Source: Nitrospinia bacterium (GTDB taxonomy: Bacteria > Nitrospinota > Nitrospinia > Nitrospinales > JAJDAT01). Taken from it: a stretch of DNA of 64,000 nucleotides. A model generated the notes under the pieces. It was not told the DNA's origin. It did no database searches and worked only from the letters and a program-made list of their open reading frames with translations. The stretch covers positions 186,001 through 250,000 of the forward strand of contig JAJDAT010000016.1 of NCBI GenBank assembly GCA_029261715.1, given 5' to 3'. A program made the translations under genes and the position numbers. Positions 9,792 through 18,322 of the stretch are shown in pieces (the stretch's first letter is position 1; every line of letters begins with the position of its first letter).

Positions 9792-10421
9792 TTATGAGTC
9801 GATATTTACGCCGGGCTTAGCGTTAATAAATTCCACAATTGGATGATCTGGATAAAAATGAATTAAATTGATACATGTAAAACTCTGCTTCATACGATAA
9901 ATATTTTTCCAGGGAATCTCTAATAAGTGGCAAAGTATGATGCGATTTACACCACCATGAGCCACTATAGCAATTGTCTCATCCAAGTGCTTGAGCGCCA
10001 GAGTCATAAATTGAGGAATAACTCGGTTATGAACTTCTTCAATAGTTTCTCCACCATCTACTTTGGAAGTCTCAATATTTTTAAATCGACGCTCTATTTC
10101 CCCTGGATACTTTTCATTCACTTCTTCGAGAGTCAAACCTTCCCATTTCCCTACCGAAATTTCACGAAGTTCTTTTAACGGCTCTGAGGTAATTCCATGA
10201 AGTTTTGCAATCTCTTGAGCTCCTCTATGAGATCGTTTTAAATCACTTGAGTAAACAGCTTTGATTGGTCTATCAGATAAAATTTTCGCGGCTTCTTGAG
10301 ATTGCTCAAGCCCTAACGAAGACAAATCAGCATTATAGTGACCGTTAAAACAATTTCTATCTGAATTCTCAACATGCCCATGGCGCAATAAGTATATTGT
10401 GCAACCTTTAGACTTCTCCAT
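9792..10421 (-). CDS. Histidine phosphatase family protein (phosphoglycerate mutase-like)
   Basis: The 209-aa protein has the RHG phospho-acceptor motif at 13-15 and the second catalytic His in AHGG near 155. It also has the SSDLKRS and REISVGKWEG segments typical of the cofactor-dependent mutase/CobC/broad-specificity phosphatase branch. The length fits alpha-ribazole phosphatase or PhoE-like enzymes rather than glycolytic mutase, but no cobalamin gene lies next to it. The only CobS-like gene in the window, 11 kb away, looks inactive. The substrate is therefore left open. An 18-base palindrome lies 48 bases upstream of the start. Confidence 0.88.
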   Translation of the reverse strand: MEKSKGCTIYLLRHGHVENSDRNCFNGHYNADLSSLGLEQSQEAAKILSDRPIKAVYSSDLKRSHRGAQEIAKLHGITSEPLKELREISVGKWEGLTLEEVNEKYPGEIERRFKNIETSKVDGGETIEEVHNRVIPQFMTLALKHLDETIAIVAHGGVNRIILCHLLEIPWKNIYRMKQSFTCINLIHFYPDHPIVEFINAKPGVNIDS

Positions 10422-10468
10422 AATTACGAAAACGAAATTAAAACTTGAGTTAATTATTTTTAAGTTAG

Positions 10469-10486
10469 GTTCACAGCCCTGTGAAC
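10469..10486. promoter_or_regulatory. Perfect 8-bp inverted repeat upstream of the phosphatase gene
   Basis: The arms GTTCACAG and CTGTGAAC are perfect and separated by CC. With no T-run after it, the element looks more like a dimeric repressor operator than a terminator. It lies 48 bases before the phosphatase ATG. The regulator is unknown. Confidence 0.4.
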
Positions 10487-10517
10487 AAAAACACTTACCT
10501 AGTTACAAATTTAAGAC

Positions 10518-10552
10518 AAAAAAAAAGACAAGCCCACGAAAGGCTTGTCTTT
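10518..10552 (-). terminator. Rho-independent terminator of the small-protein genes
   Basis: On the minus strand an 11-bp perfect stem (arms AAAGACAAGCC and GGCTTGTCTTT, seven-base loop) is followed by a run of eight or more T. It closes the minus-strand transcript carrying the small membrane-protein genes at 10588 and 10805. Confidence 0.9.
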
Positions 10553-10587
10553 ATACTTCGAAGGTTCAAGAACCTTAAATCTAAACT

Positions 10588-10755
10588 TTAGTGACCGCCA
10601 GCTACTTCTCCGCCTGCACTCCATAAATAGAAGAAATCCAAGCCTTGTACTTCCATCAAGCCAACGTTAATCATAAAGTAATATCCCGCCATTCCGATTA
10701 AAGCGATAATAAAATGCATAATGGACTTTGGCGTAACAAATTTTTTCTGCTCCAT
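10588..10755 (-). CDS. Small membrane protein (55 aa)
   Basis: The start is the second of two adjacent ATGs, because AGGGGG lies five bases before it. The peptide reads MEQKKFVTPKSIMHF, then one hydrophobic helix (about residues 15-33), then a short tail ending GGEVAGGH. It is followed within 36 bases by a strong terminator, which supports a real gene. I do not recognise the family. Its setting beside another one-helix peptide and a DUF420 protein suggests an accessory subunit of a respiratory complex, which is inference only. Confidence 0.7.
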   Translation of the reverse strand: MEQKKFVTPKSIMHFIIALIGMAGYYFMINVGLMEVQGLDFFYLWSAGGEVAGGH

Positions 10756-10804
10756 CATTTCCCCCTAATAAACCTAAAATTATTTTTTCTTGAAAATTAT
10801 AAAA

Positions 10805-10903
10805 TTACCGCCACACGGAAGCAAACCAGTAAAAGAACCAGAGACAAAAAACACATGTCCCGATATAAATCCAAGGTCCAGCTTTTTCCTTAAAGTTGTC
10901 CAT
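10805..10903 (-). CDS. Very small single-helix membrane protein (32 aa)
   Basis: The frame reads MDNFKEKAGPWIY and then a strongly hydrophobic, Trp/Phe-rich helix ending in ASVWR and a stop. GAGGGG lies nine bases before the ATG. It is 50 bases upstream of the 55-aa gene on the same strand and probably shares its transcript. A short charged head before one aromatic helix resembles the tiny subunits of haem-copper and cbb3-type oxidases. No family assignment is made. Confidence 0.55.
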   Translation of the reverse strand: MDNFKEKAGPWIYIGTCVFCLWFFYWFASVWR

Positions 10904-10950
10904 TCTAAAAGGCCCCTCTAAAAATTAATATAAGGTTAATTTATTTGTTC

Positions 10951-10963
10951 TTGACAGAGTCAA
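10951..10963. promoter_or_regulatory. TTGAC-AGA-GTCAA palindrome between divergent small genes
   Basis: A perfect 5-bp inverted repeat with a three-base centre lies between the minus-strand 32-aa gene (start 10903) and the plus-strand 35-aa gene (start 11015). Each arm contains a TTGAC, so it could be two overlapping -35 boxes firing in opposite directions, or an operator. Confidence 0.35.
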
Positions 10964-11014
10964 ATTTTGAATGTTAATTTCAAACCCTCTTTAACACCAC
11001 GTACTGAGGAACAT

Positions 11015-11122
11015 ATGGCAAGCAAAGACGGGAAAATTTTCGATACTATAGTATATATTGGCCTTGGCGTCAATTGCTTAACAGCGATTTATTTATTATT
11101 GACTTACTTTGAAGTAATATAG
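11015..11122 (+). CDS. Very small single-helix membrane protein (35 aa)
   Basis: An ATG with GAGGA four bases upstream opens 35 codons: MASKDGKIFDT followed by one hydrophobic helix to the end. It is the only plus-strand gene in a minus-strand block, between the DUF420 gene and the 32-aa gene. The ribosome-binding site, charged head and clean helix support it; its size is the main doubt. Confidence 0.45.
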   Translation: MASKDGKIFDTIVYIGLGVNCLTAIYLLLTYFEVI

Positions 11123-11243
11123 AGGGAGCATTAAACCACAGCCATTGAAGCAGGTCAAGCCATAAATAGCCAAAATTAAAGTATTTATGGCGCTGCTGGC
11201 TAAAAAAAAATGGAACTTATCGGGAGGAAAAACTACAAACTTC

Positions 11244-11960
11244 CTAAACCGGCTTAGCTGGATATATTACGTAGAGCATTAAATATGTTAGAGTGCTTGT
11301 TACCAAAATGAGGATATAAACTACCATCGTTCCTCTACCAAGCACTCGATGCCTTTTAGCTCCATCAGGCAACCATTTTTCAATAGCTTTCTCTAGACTT
11401 ATAACTAAAGCAATAGTCCCAAAAATCAACGCCCAGGCTAAGCTACTTTGCCAGGAAGCATGACGAACGAAGGTTAAAATAATTTGATTTAGGCCCCAGG
11501 CGCCTAGTAGTATCAACATTACTTTTTTAAATGTCGTAGAGCGAACCTTTAGATCCCCTTCCGTTAAAACATACTTCCCTTCTATTTTTTTTGAGCTCCT
11601 AAACCCTTGAATAACCATATAGAAAGCCAAAATAAGGCCCATGGTTACTAAAAATAAATGCACACTCAAAATAGGGACAAAAACCCCGTTGTAAACTTCT
11701 TCTGGACCGCCAAACCCTTCTTTTCCTTCCAGCGCTAATACCCCTAATTGCCGGAAAAAATAATAAACAGTAAAATAAATAACCATGGAAACCATAGATA
11801 TGAACACCAAATTGTGGTGTTTGGTCCCCTCACCTTTTTTGGCCAGTACCCAAGAAGTTGTGAACATAGCGGTGAAAACAACGGCAAGCAAATAGCTCAA
11901 ATCAGCGCCAACCGTTCCCGCTGTGCCAAAAAAACCGGCAGTTCCTAAGAGTTCTTTCAT
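11244..11960 (-). CDS. DUF420-like polytopic membrane protein (CtaM-like)
   Basis: The 238-aa protein has about six hydrophobic helices. Histidines sit in KKGEGTKHHN after helix 1, in ILSVHLFLV, in FVRHASW and in GAKRHRVLGRGT. That layout is the one I associate with DUF420/CtaM, proteins needed to assemble or activate aa3-type oxidases in some bacteria, though this one is longer than usual. AGGAG precedes the ATG. No oxidase subunit gene is in the window, but four tiny membrane proteins flank it. The function as an oxidase assembly factor is inference. Confidence 0.6.
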   Translation of the reverse strand: MKELLGTAGFFGTAGTVGADLSYLLAVVFTAMFTTSWVLAKKGEGTKHHNLVFISMVSMVIYFTVYYFFRQLGVLALEGKEGFGGPEEVYNGVFVPILSVHLFLVTMGLILAFYMVIQGFRSSKKIEGKYVLTEGDLKVRSTTFKKVMLILLGAWGLNQIILTFVRHASWQSSLAWALIFGTIALVISLEKAIEKWLPDGAKRHRVLGRGTMVVYILILVTSTLTYLMLYVIYPAKPV

Positions 11961-12026
11961 AGGCTCCTAAACGAAAATCAGCGAATTAAAAATCGAAAAA
12001 AAATTCCTGAATCCCTTCTTATTTAT

Positions 12027-12206
12027 TTAACTATTTTCCCCACCCAGCAAAAAAGTGCCTAAATAAAATTCAATAATGCCTAATAGAGACCAATATAGTA
12101 GAGGTTCCATCTTCATCTGCGAGAAAAACATAAAAACAACTGCAGTGATTGTCATTAGACCTACGAATTGCAAAGCCTTTCCAAAAAAATATCTTATTGG
12201 GCTCAT
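12027..12206 (-). CDS. Small two-helix membrane protein (59 aa)
   Basis: The frame begins three bases after the stop of the 194-aa gene, which indicates translational coupling rather than an independent ribosome-binding site. It reads MSPIRYFFGKALQF, a first helix, FSQMKMEPLLYW, then a second helix ending LLGGENS. Two clean helices joined by a short charged loop support a real protein. The family is not recognised. With the neighbouring DUF420 gene downstream it may belong to a membrane-complex operon. Confidence 0.6.
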   Translation of the reverse strand: MSPIRYFFGKALQFVGLMTITAVVFMFFSQMKMEPLLYWSLLGIIEFYLGTFLLGGENS

Positions 12207-12209
12207 GAA

Positions 12210-12794
12210 TTAATTGCTTAATGATGACTTTACTTGTTTATTGGCGTTAATCAGAGTCGCAATATTTTCCTTACCTAATTCTTGCATAGTTTCTCGAACC
12301 ATCATCAATACCAGTTTACCTTGTAGGGTTAAAATTCCAGGAACATCTGGTATTGATTGATCATATTCCCCTTTTTTAGAGGCTTCAAATCGCTTTATTA
12401 GTTCGTTATCGTCAAAAAGATCATTTAACGAATATTGATAAATAAGTTTTACGTAATCTCTTTCCTTTTCCGTGTCTTTTTTGGAATCCCAGACAATGTT
12501 TTCCATTTCAACCAAAAGAGGTTTAGATTTTTCTTTATTAAGGACCTTTTTAATGGAATCGAAATATTTTTTCATTTCTTTATTTCCATTTAATTCATCT
12601 TCTGGAATTTTGGAACTTATTTCAAACTCAATATTTTCTTCTTTTAAAACAGGCCTTCCAATTTCATAAGTGATGTTATTGTGATGAAATCTTCGCCCTT
12701 TTTTAGGCTTATATTTATCTTGCATCTCTTTAACCAAAAGATTAAAGCCTTCGCTTGCGAATTGACTGAAAAGAATTCCCTTAAGATTTGCCAT
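12210..12794 (-). CDS. Hypothetical cytoplasmic protein (194 aa)
   Basis: I do not recognise this family. GGTAGGAG lies seven bases before the ATG. The protein begins MANLKGILFSQFASEGFNLL, is rich in Lys and Glu, has no signal or membrane segment and looks mostly helical, with a hydrophobic segment near residues 155-170. It heads a probable operon with the coupled 59-aa membrane protein and the DUF420 protein. Confidence 0.75.
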   Translation of the reverse strand: MANLKGILFSQFASEGFNLLVKEMQDKYKPKKGRRFHHNNITYEIGRPVLKEENIEFEISSKIPEDELNGNKEMKKYFDSIKKVLNKEKSKPLLVEMENIVWDSKKDTEKERDYVKLIYQYSLNDLFDDNELIKRFEASKKGEYDQSIPDVPGILTLQGKLVLMMVRETMQELGKENIATLINANKQVKSSLSN

Positions 12795-12901
12795 GAAGTT
12801 TCTCCTACCTCTAATATAACAATTATATCAAAACACAACTAAACGGTATGGAACCAATAAATTCTAAACTTAAACTACTGAATTTAGGCTCGAAATAAAC
12901 A

Positions 12902-12923
12902 ACCCCGAGGCAAGCCACGGGGT
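12902..12923 (-). terminator. Probable terminator after the HmuY-like gene
   Basis: A six-bp GC-rich stem (ACCCCG/CGGGGT) is followed on the minus strand by a T-rich tract. It lies about 105 bases beyond the stop of the HmuY-like gene and before the next minus-strand operon. Confidence 0.6.
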
Positions 12924-13028
12924 ATTAAAAATATTGCTTCAATTTTTTTTGAAAACTTTTAAACGAATAGCAAAAGATAGCGGAAATTTGACGGGGGGTC
13001 AAAACCAAAATTAGAATTTTACCAAATT

Positions 13029-13793
13029 TTACAAACTATTTGGCAAACTCTCATTCACAAAACCGCTCGTTCCGTTACTCTGGTATACATACCGCAACTT
13101 TATACATCCTGTTTCATCATTTGCACAGTAAAAACTTAAAAACTGAATTTTGGCAAACTTTCCTTTTGCGGACTTCAAAGCATAAATATTGTTTCTAGCG
13201 GTCAATTTATGAGTCAAAAAATTATATTTATACCAGCTATCTAATTCTTTATTAAGCGATTCAGTTTTTCGCCTGGAATCCTCAACATAATCATCTCTTT
13301 GAACTTTAAGAACATCATGAAATGGCATTTCTCCCAGGTTTAGCGCAGCTCCTTTACCAAACTTATTGGTTGCCCCTCCATTTGTAATAACTTTTCCTCT
13401 ACGAAATGCAAGATCCCATTCAAGAGAAGTAGGATCTTTTATATCCACAGTCTTCCCTTGAGCTAAACTAAAATAAACCCACTTAGTTTCTGAAGATGCG
13501 TTTATCGTAACATACTTAGGCATTAGCAAGTTTTTTGGAAGTCTAATAGTACGAACTTTAGGTTTTTCCTCTTTTTTTTCAGCCACATCGCCAGTTTTTG
13601 GTAAATTTACGCTGGGAGAATTAAAGAAATCATTAACTTCAATTGCTTTTAAGGGTACCCAAAACATACCAACCAAAAAAATTGAAGCTGTAAGACTTAA
13701 CAAAAAACGCTTCTTCCACTTTTTTTGGTTTTCTAGGGCGATTTCTTCGTTAAAACTGGAGGTGTGAGGATGTGAACCGGACGATTCTGACAT
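13029..13793 (-). CDS. Membrane-anchored HmuY-like protein
   Basis: The protein has 254 aa. A cytoplasmic N-terminus is followed by one hydrophobic helix (about 29-48) and a linker. A beta-rich domain follows with the HmuY signatures WVYFSLAQGK, then WDLAFRRGKV and TNGGATN, ending in SFYCANDETGCIKLRYVY. HmuY proteins are surface haem binders or lectin-like proteins; the haem-ligand His pair of Porphyromonas HmuY cannot be assigned here. It lies nine bases after the LpoB/CsgG-like gene, so the two are an operon, without the outer-membrane receptor usual for haem uptake. Confidence 0.7.
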   Translation of the reverse strand: MSESSGSHPHTSSFNEEIALENQKKWKKRFLLSLTASIFLVGMFWVPLKAIEVNDFFNSPSVNLPKTGDVAEKKEEKPKVRTIRLPKNLLMPKYVTINASSETKWVYFSLAQGKTVDIKDPTSLEWDLAFRRGKVITNGGATNKFGKGAALNLGEMPFHDVLKVQRDDYVEDSRRKTESLNKELDSWYKYNFLTHKLTARNNIYALKSAKGKFAKIQFLSFYCANDETGCIKLRYVYQSNGTSGFVNESLPNSL

Positions 13794-13802
13794 GGCGCTC
13801 AG

Positions 13803-14795
13803 CTAATTTTGAGATCGGTCGTTGTTAAAAACTTTCAAAACGTTACGTGTTGCTAAACGAGAAAGCGATTTTTTACTTTTCCATTGGCCCCCATTTTTGA
13901 AAAACTCAAAAAACCCTGGGCTTTGAGAAGACACGTAGCGCGCGCCCCAAAGAACTTTACCACTTTTTACGCTAATCAAATAGGAACCAAACTCAATACC
14001 ACTAGCAAGACTTTTTTGATTATTGCCATTTTCATCGATAAAAGAGTCTCGATATTTAGTAACAGCTCCAACCATAACTGCATCAATATGGTTTGGGTTA
14101 ACTTTTGGATTCGCTGAAATGGACTTGGCTGGAAATTCTATATAGCTTTCTACATCTGAAGCTAAAGATGGGTCGCTTATTATCTTCATCCGGAATCCAT
14201 CGTTTTTTCCGGCCAGTGGGTCAGAAACCACTGCATATTCATTATTATTCCGTAATTGTTGGTAAATATGTCGTGCCACCACTTTACCTGCATTTTCATC
14301 ACCATGGAGTAAATTCGTTTTATTCTCAAACTCTTTAACCAAAATTCGACGAACTTTTTTAAACTCCTCAGATTCAAATACTTTACTTTGAATATAATCA
14401 ATAGGCTCTTTTTTAACCAATTCCTTATAAAAACTTTTTAGATCACCCTGCACAGCTAGTTGGTCTAGTTTTTCAGGAAAAGGCCGAGGCTCATTTATTG
14501 CGTCGGAAAGGTTTGGATTATTCGGATTAATTTTAATAATTTGATAATTTTGATTCTTTGGTGGAGCCTTATCCCGTTTTGCTAAGCTATACCCCATACT
14601 CATACTATTAACCCCCAGATAAGGCCCGAAACCAGGGGCCGGATTCCAGCCAGAAGCGGGAGGAATATCTGCTTGGTAAGTACGATTTAGCGGTTCGCTA
14701 TTAAAGGGTTGAATTCCCAAAGAAACTACTGCAACTCCTATTAAGAGAAGTAATTTCCCCGTAGCCCCAACTTTATGTTTTACGTTAAAATCCAT
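13803..14795 (-). CDS. Exported protein with a possible LpoB/CsgG-like C-terminal domain
   Basis: The frame opens at a TTG (14807), but the ATG at 14795 is preferred (330 aa). An N-terminal hydrophobic segment (about 12-32) acts as signal or anchor. A Pro-rich region follows with the repeat-like PASGWNPAPGFGPYLG. The C-terminal half, around AVMVGAVTKYRDS, EFGSYLISVKSGKVLWGARY and RLATRNVLKVF, reads like the TolB-N/CsgG/LpoB fold, in which a protein tests for a strand pair ending in VLW. The resemblance is by eye and weak. The HmuY-like gene follows nine bases later. Confidence 0.55.
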   Translation of the reverse strand: MDFNVKHKVGATGKLLLLIGVAVVSLGIQPFNSEPLNRTYQADIPPASGWNPAPGFGPYLGVNSMSMGYSLAKRDKAPPKNQNYQIIKINPNNPNLSDAINEPRPFPEKLDQLAVQGDLKSFYKELVKKEPIDYIQSKVFESEEFKKVRRILVKEFENKTNLLHGDENAGKVVARHIYQQLRNNNEYAVVSDPLAGKNDGFRMKIISDPSLASDVESYIEFPAKSISANPKVNPNHIDAVMVGAVTKYRDSFIDENGNNQKSLASGIEFGSYLISVKSGKVLWGARYVSSQSPGFFEFFKNGGQWKSKKSLSRLATRNVLKVFNNDRSQN

Positions 14796-14922
14796 GGTAG
14801 TTGACAAAATAATAATAATTTACCCATCAGAGTATATTTAATAGTATACCTTACATAGGTATTTGAATTCAAAAGTATTTAGCGTTTTATTAATTTGAAA
14901 ACAATTTGGTAGACAAGAAACC

Positions 14923-16905
14923 ATGAACGGAATCCCCAATCGAGCTATAAATTGGATCAGTCCAGAAATGCAACCCTGGGTGTTAGGGGGCTTAACTCTG
15001 CTATCTATAGCTTTTTTTACAAATAAAATATGGTCTAAAATTAAGGTTTTACGCTTGGCTCAACCCGAAAATAGGTTTGAGAATCCTGGAAAACGTTTTT
15101 TACATATGCTTTGGGTTGCTTTCGCACAAGCAAAACTATTTAAAAGAGCTCAATCTGGGTGGATGCATGCTTTTATTTTTTGGGGCTTTTGCGTACTTTT
15201 ATTGAGAGCCGTACAATTTTTTATTATTGGTTTCTTCCCCACCACCCAATTTCTACAGCTTGGACCTCTATGGTCCACATATTTATTATTAAAAGATTTT
15301 TTTATCGCTTTAATTTTTTTAGCGGTTGGTTTTGCAATTTTTAGACGGACGGTTTTAAAACCCAATCGATTGACTTTATCAATTGAAGGACTAATGATTT
15401 TAGGGCTTATCGCACTTATTTTAATTAGCGATATTGTTTTCGACGCCGCCTTTTTAAACGAAAACCCAAAAGCTTTTTCATGGGAAGCTCCCCTTGGCGC
15501 CTCGTTATATCTTGTATTCTCTGGTTTTTTAGAAAATACAACTTGGACTGCTCTACATAATTTATCTTATTGGGTTCATGTTTCCAGCATTTTAATTTTT
15601 ATAAATATCCTACCAAATTCAAAACATCTTCATGTAATTGCGTCATTTCCAAACGTATTCTTTGCAAATATCGCCAAAAACGGGAAACAAATTCATAGAA
15701 TCGATTTTGAGGACGAATCTAAAGAAGAATTTGGAGTAGTTCGTATTCAAGATTTTTCCTGGAAGCGATTGCTAGATTTTTACACTTGTACAGAGTGCGG
15801 TCGGTGCGATCTGGTATGTCCAGCCTTAAATAGCTCCAAACCCCTTTCCCCAAAAGAGTTCACTGTAGATTTAAGAAATCATCTAAATGGAATAAGTTCT
15901 TCTCTTATTGATGGTAACTCAGAGGCAATTCCTGCATTGGCAGGCAACGCCATCTTAGACGAAACAATTTGGTCCTGCACTACTTGTGGAGCTTGTGAAG
16001 AAGAATGTCCCGTTGAAATTGAATATGTAAATAAAATGATAGATCTCAGAAGAGGTTTGGTTTTATCAGAAGACCGGTTTCCTCAAGAATTTAACAACGC
16101 TTTTAAGTCGCTTGAAGTTAATAGTAATCCCTGGGGATTTGGGCAAGATAGTAGAGCCGATTGGGCGGAGGGGTTAGACGTTAAAATTTGGGATAAAAAT
16201 AATCCATCAGAATATCTTTATTTCGTAGGGTGTAACGGGTCGTTCGATAGTCGCGGTAAAAAGATTTCAACTTCAGTTGTAAAACTTTTAAAACAAGCGG
16301 AAGTCGACTTTTCAATTCTTGGTAATTGTGAAAAATGCACAGGCGATCCTGCACGAAGAGCCGGGAACGAATATTTATTTGAAATGTTGGCTACAGATAA
16401 TGCCGAATTATTAAAAGAATCCGGCGTAACAAAAATTGTGACTCATTGCCCTCATTGCTTTAACTCTTTAAAAAATGAATACCCGGATTTTGACGCTCAC
16501 TTTGAAGTGCTTCATCATTCAGAACTCTTAGAAAGCCTCATAAACAATGGTAAAGTTGAAGCTGCTTCAAGGACCCAAGAAACCGTTGTATTTCATGATT
16601 CATGTTATTTAGGTCGGCATAACAATATTTACGATCCTCCAAGAAAAGTATCAAACGACCTAAAAGAAGTCGAAAACAGTCGAGAAAGAGGGACTTGTTG
16701 CGGAGCAGGAGGAGCTCGATTTCTATTAGAAGAAAAAACCGGAACAAGAATGAGTCACAATAGAATTGATGAACTTATGGAATCAAACCCCGATACCATT
16801 GCCGTTTCATGCCCCTTTTGCGTTTTGATGATTGAAGATGGACTGAAAGCCAAAAAGTTGGACACTCAGGTAAAAGTTAAAGATATTTCTGAAATCCTAA
16901 CTTAA
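14923..16905 (+). CDS. Membrane HdrD-like iron-sulfur oxidoreductase (ETF:quinone oxidoreductase type)
   Basis: The first 260 residues are a NarI-like membrane domain of five to six helices with candidate haem histidines. Two 4Fe-4S motifs follow: CTECGRCDLVC near 288 and CTTCGACEEEC near 351. Two CCG domains come next, the first with GNCEKCTGDPARR near 469 and HCPHC near 508, the second with CCGAGGARF near 592 and SCPFC near 625. This fused HdrE-HdrD layout is that of proteins that pass electrons from electron-transfer flavoprotein to membrane quinone (EMO/EtfD). No etfAB genes are in the window. It is transcribed divergently from the LpoB-like gene. Confidence 0.85.
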   Translation: MNGIPNRAINWISPEMQPWVLGGLTLLSIAFFTNKIWSKIKVLRLAQPENRFENPGKRFLHMLWVAFAQAKLFKRAQSGWMHAFIFWGFCVLLLRAVQFFIIGFFPTTQFLQLGPLWSTYLLLKDFFIALIFLAVGFAIFRRTVLKPNRLTLSIEGLMILGLIALILISDIVFDAAFLNENPKAFSWEAPLGASLYLVFSGFLENTTWTALHNLSYWVHVSSILIFINILPNSKHLHVIASFPNVFFANIAKNGKQIHRIDFEDESKEEFGVVRIQDFSWKRLLDFYTCTECGRCDLVCPALNSSKPLSPKEFTVDLRNHLNGISSSLIDGNSEAIPALAGNAILDETIWSCTTCGACEEECPVEIEYVNKMIDLRRGLVLSEDRFPQEFNNAFKSLEVNSNPWGFGQDSRADWAEGLDVKIWDKNNPSEYLYFVGCNGSFDSRGKKISTSVVKLLKQAEVDFSILGNCEKCTGDPARRAGNEYLFEMLATDNAELLKESGVTKIVTHCPHCFNSLKNEYPDFDAHFEVLHHSELLESLINNGKVEAASRTQETVVFHDSCYLGRHNNIYDPPRKVSNDLKEVENSRERGTCCGAGGARFLLEEKTGTRMSHNRIDELMESNPDTIAVSCPFCVLMIEDGLKAKKLDTQVKVKDISEILT

Positions 16906-17075
16906 AAGAAATATAAAATTAATATCCCAATTTAATCATTATTACATTTACGTATTAAAGCCTGAATAAACTGTTTACTCTGAATAGTTCCTTGATTTCA
17001 AAACTAATGTTAGATTAATAACATTACTATATATCTTTTCTCCCATCTTAAAGCGCAATACAAAGCTATTAACCG

Positions 17076-18258
17076 ATGAACTTTCCTTTTCTAATAGCTT
17101 CAAAAAAAATAAATTTTAGATTTTTTTATTATCTTTTGTCCCGATCTTAATTATTTCGTTTCTATTTTATCTTCTACTAGTCGATAGTCTATTTGAAGCA
17201 GCTGAAAAGGAACAAAAGTTAATCAAGAACGCTTATTCTGGCTACACAAAAACCTCACTGATCAAAGAGCTAATTTATGACTTCTTTACGTTACTTTTTT
17301 TTAAAGGATTTTTGCCATTTCTTTGTGTAGAAATCGTTTTGGGGGGGGACGCTACCCGCAAATCTTATAAATGCACTTCTAGCTTTATTTATTGCGTTGT
17401 CGGCAAAAACTTTATTCATTGCATATTATCCTTCGTTAACAAACGAGGAAAAACGCAATTATAAAAAAACCGCAAAAAAACTAACTAGTCCCAACGACCT
17501 ATTAGTTTTGCCAAACGTAAATAATCATTTATATGTCAGAGTACTTATAAGAAATAACCTCTCCAATATTATTCTTCAAAACAAACTATCTAGTATTAAA
17601 GTCATTGCACCCCAAAACTCTATTAGAAACAAATCAAAAAATACAACACCTCTAAAATATGAAATTTTTTTAGTTATCTTTAAAAACTGTTTTCACCCCA
17701 TACTGTACAAACTTAATAACTCTATCTGGCGACGAGTCGTTCTCTTTATTGCCAAAGGATTTTGAAGGTTCAGCCAATTGGCTAGCTAGGTCCAATACAG
17801 GAGAAACGCTGAAGGAAAAATTTGAGAATTTTTCTGGTAACTTTTCTTTAAAAATTATCAGTCAAGACTCTCAGAATTTCATTATAAAAACCACTTTGCC
17901 ATGGCAGTTTCAACTTTTAAAAGATAATTTAGTTGTAGCTCTCTGGATGGTTAAAAACTCAGATAAGGATTACGATACAAAACCCTTATTGGCTCCGGTT
18001 TTAGAACTGAAAGAATTTAGTAAGTAAGGATCATTTCTCCAAGTCTCCATGGAGAAAATCAATCGAGGGTTGGATTTTTTTGAGAAAGACAAAACTCCGG
18101 AACTGTTGAAGTCAAACTGGATAATGGTAGCATCATTAGGTATGGCCCCACCTGGTAAATACGCAGGTAAAACTTTGATTACGGTTCCTCGAGGGCGTAC
18201 TATCGTTTTTGATAATCTGCGTTTACTTTTTATCGAAATCAAAAATAAAGGTGAATAA
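17076..18258 (+). pseudogene. Decayed gene(s) with several frameshifts and a stop
   Basis: Protein-like sequence continues through all three plus frames. It starts at an ATG at 17076 in one frame and moves near 17130 to a second frame that encodes a membrane helix (FVPILIISFLFYLLLVDS) and a soluble part. At an eight-G run (17340-17347) it returns to the first frame (TLPANLINALLALFIALS), and near 17750 it passes to the third frame (LPKDFEGSANWLARSNTGET). An in-frame TAA at 18025 follows, after which that frame continues to 18258. It may be one gene or two. I do not recognise the ancestor. Sequencing error at the poly-G run could explain one shift but not all. Confidence 0.5.
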
Positions 18259-18322
18259 AAAACCAATGGTACATCTACATTACACCGAATCACTGAATAG
18301 ATTACTGTTGCCTTCCAAATGA

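Noticed and set aside
17970-18293. Minus-strand 107-codon ORF over the decayed gene
   Set aside because: It lies opposite the protein-like plus-strand frame, has no ribosome-binding site and no recognisable fold.
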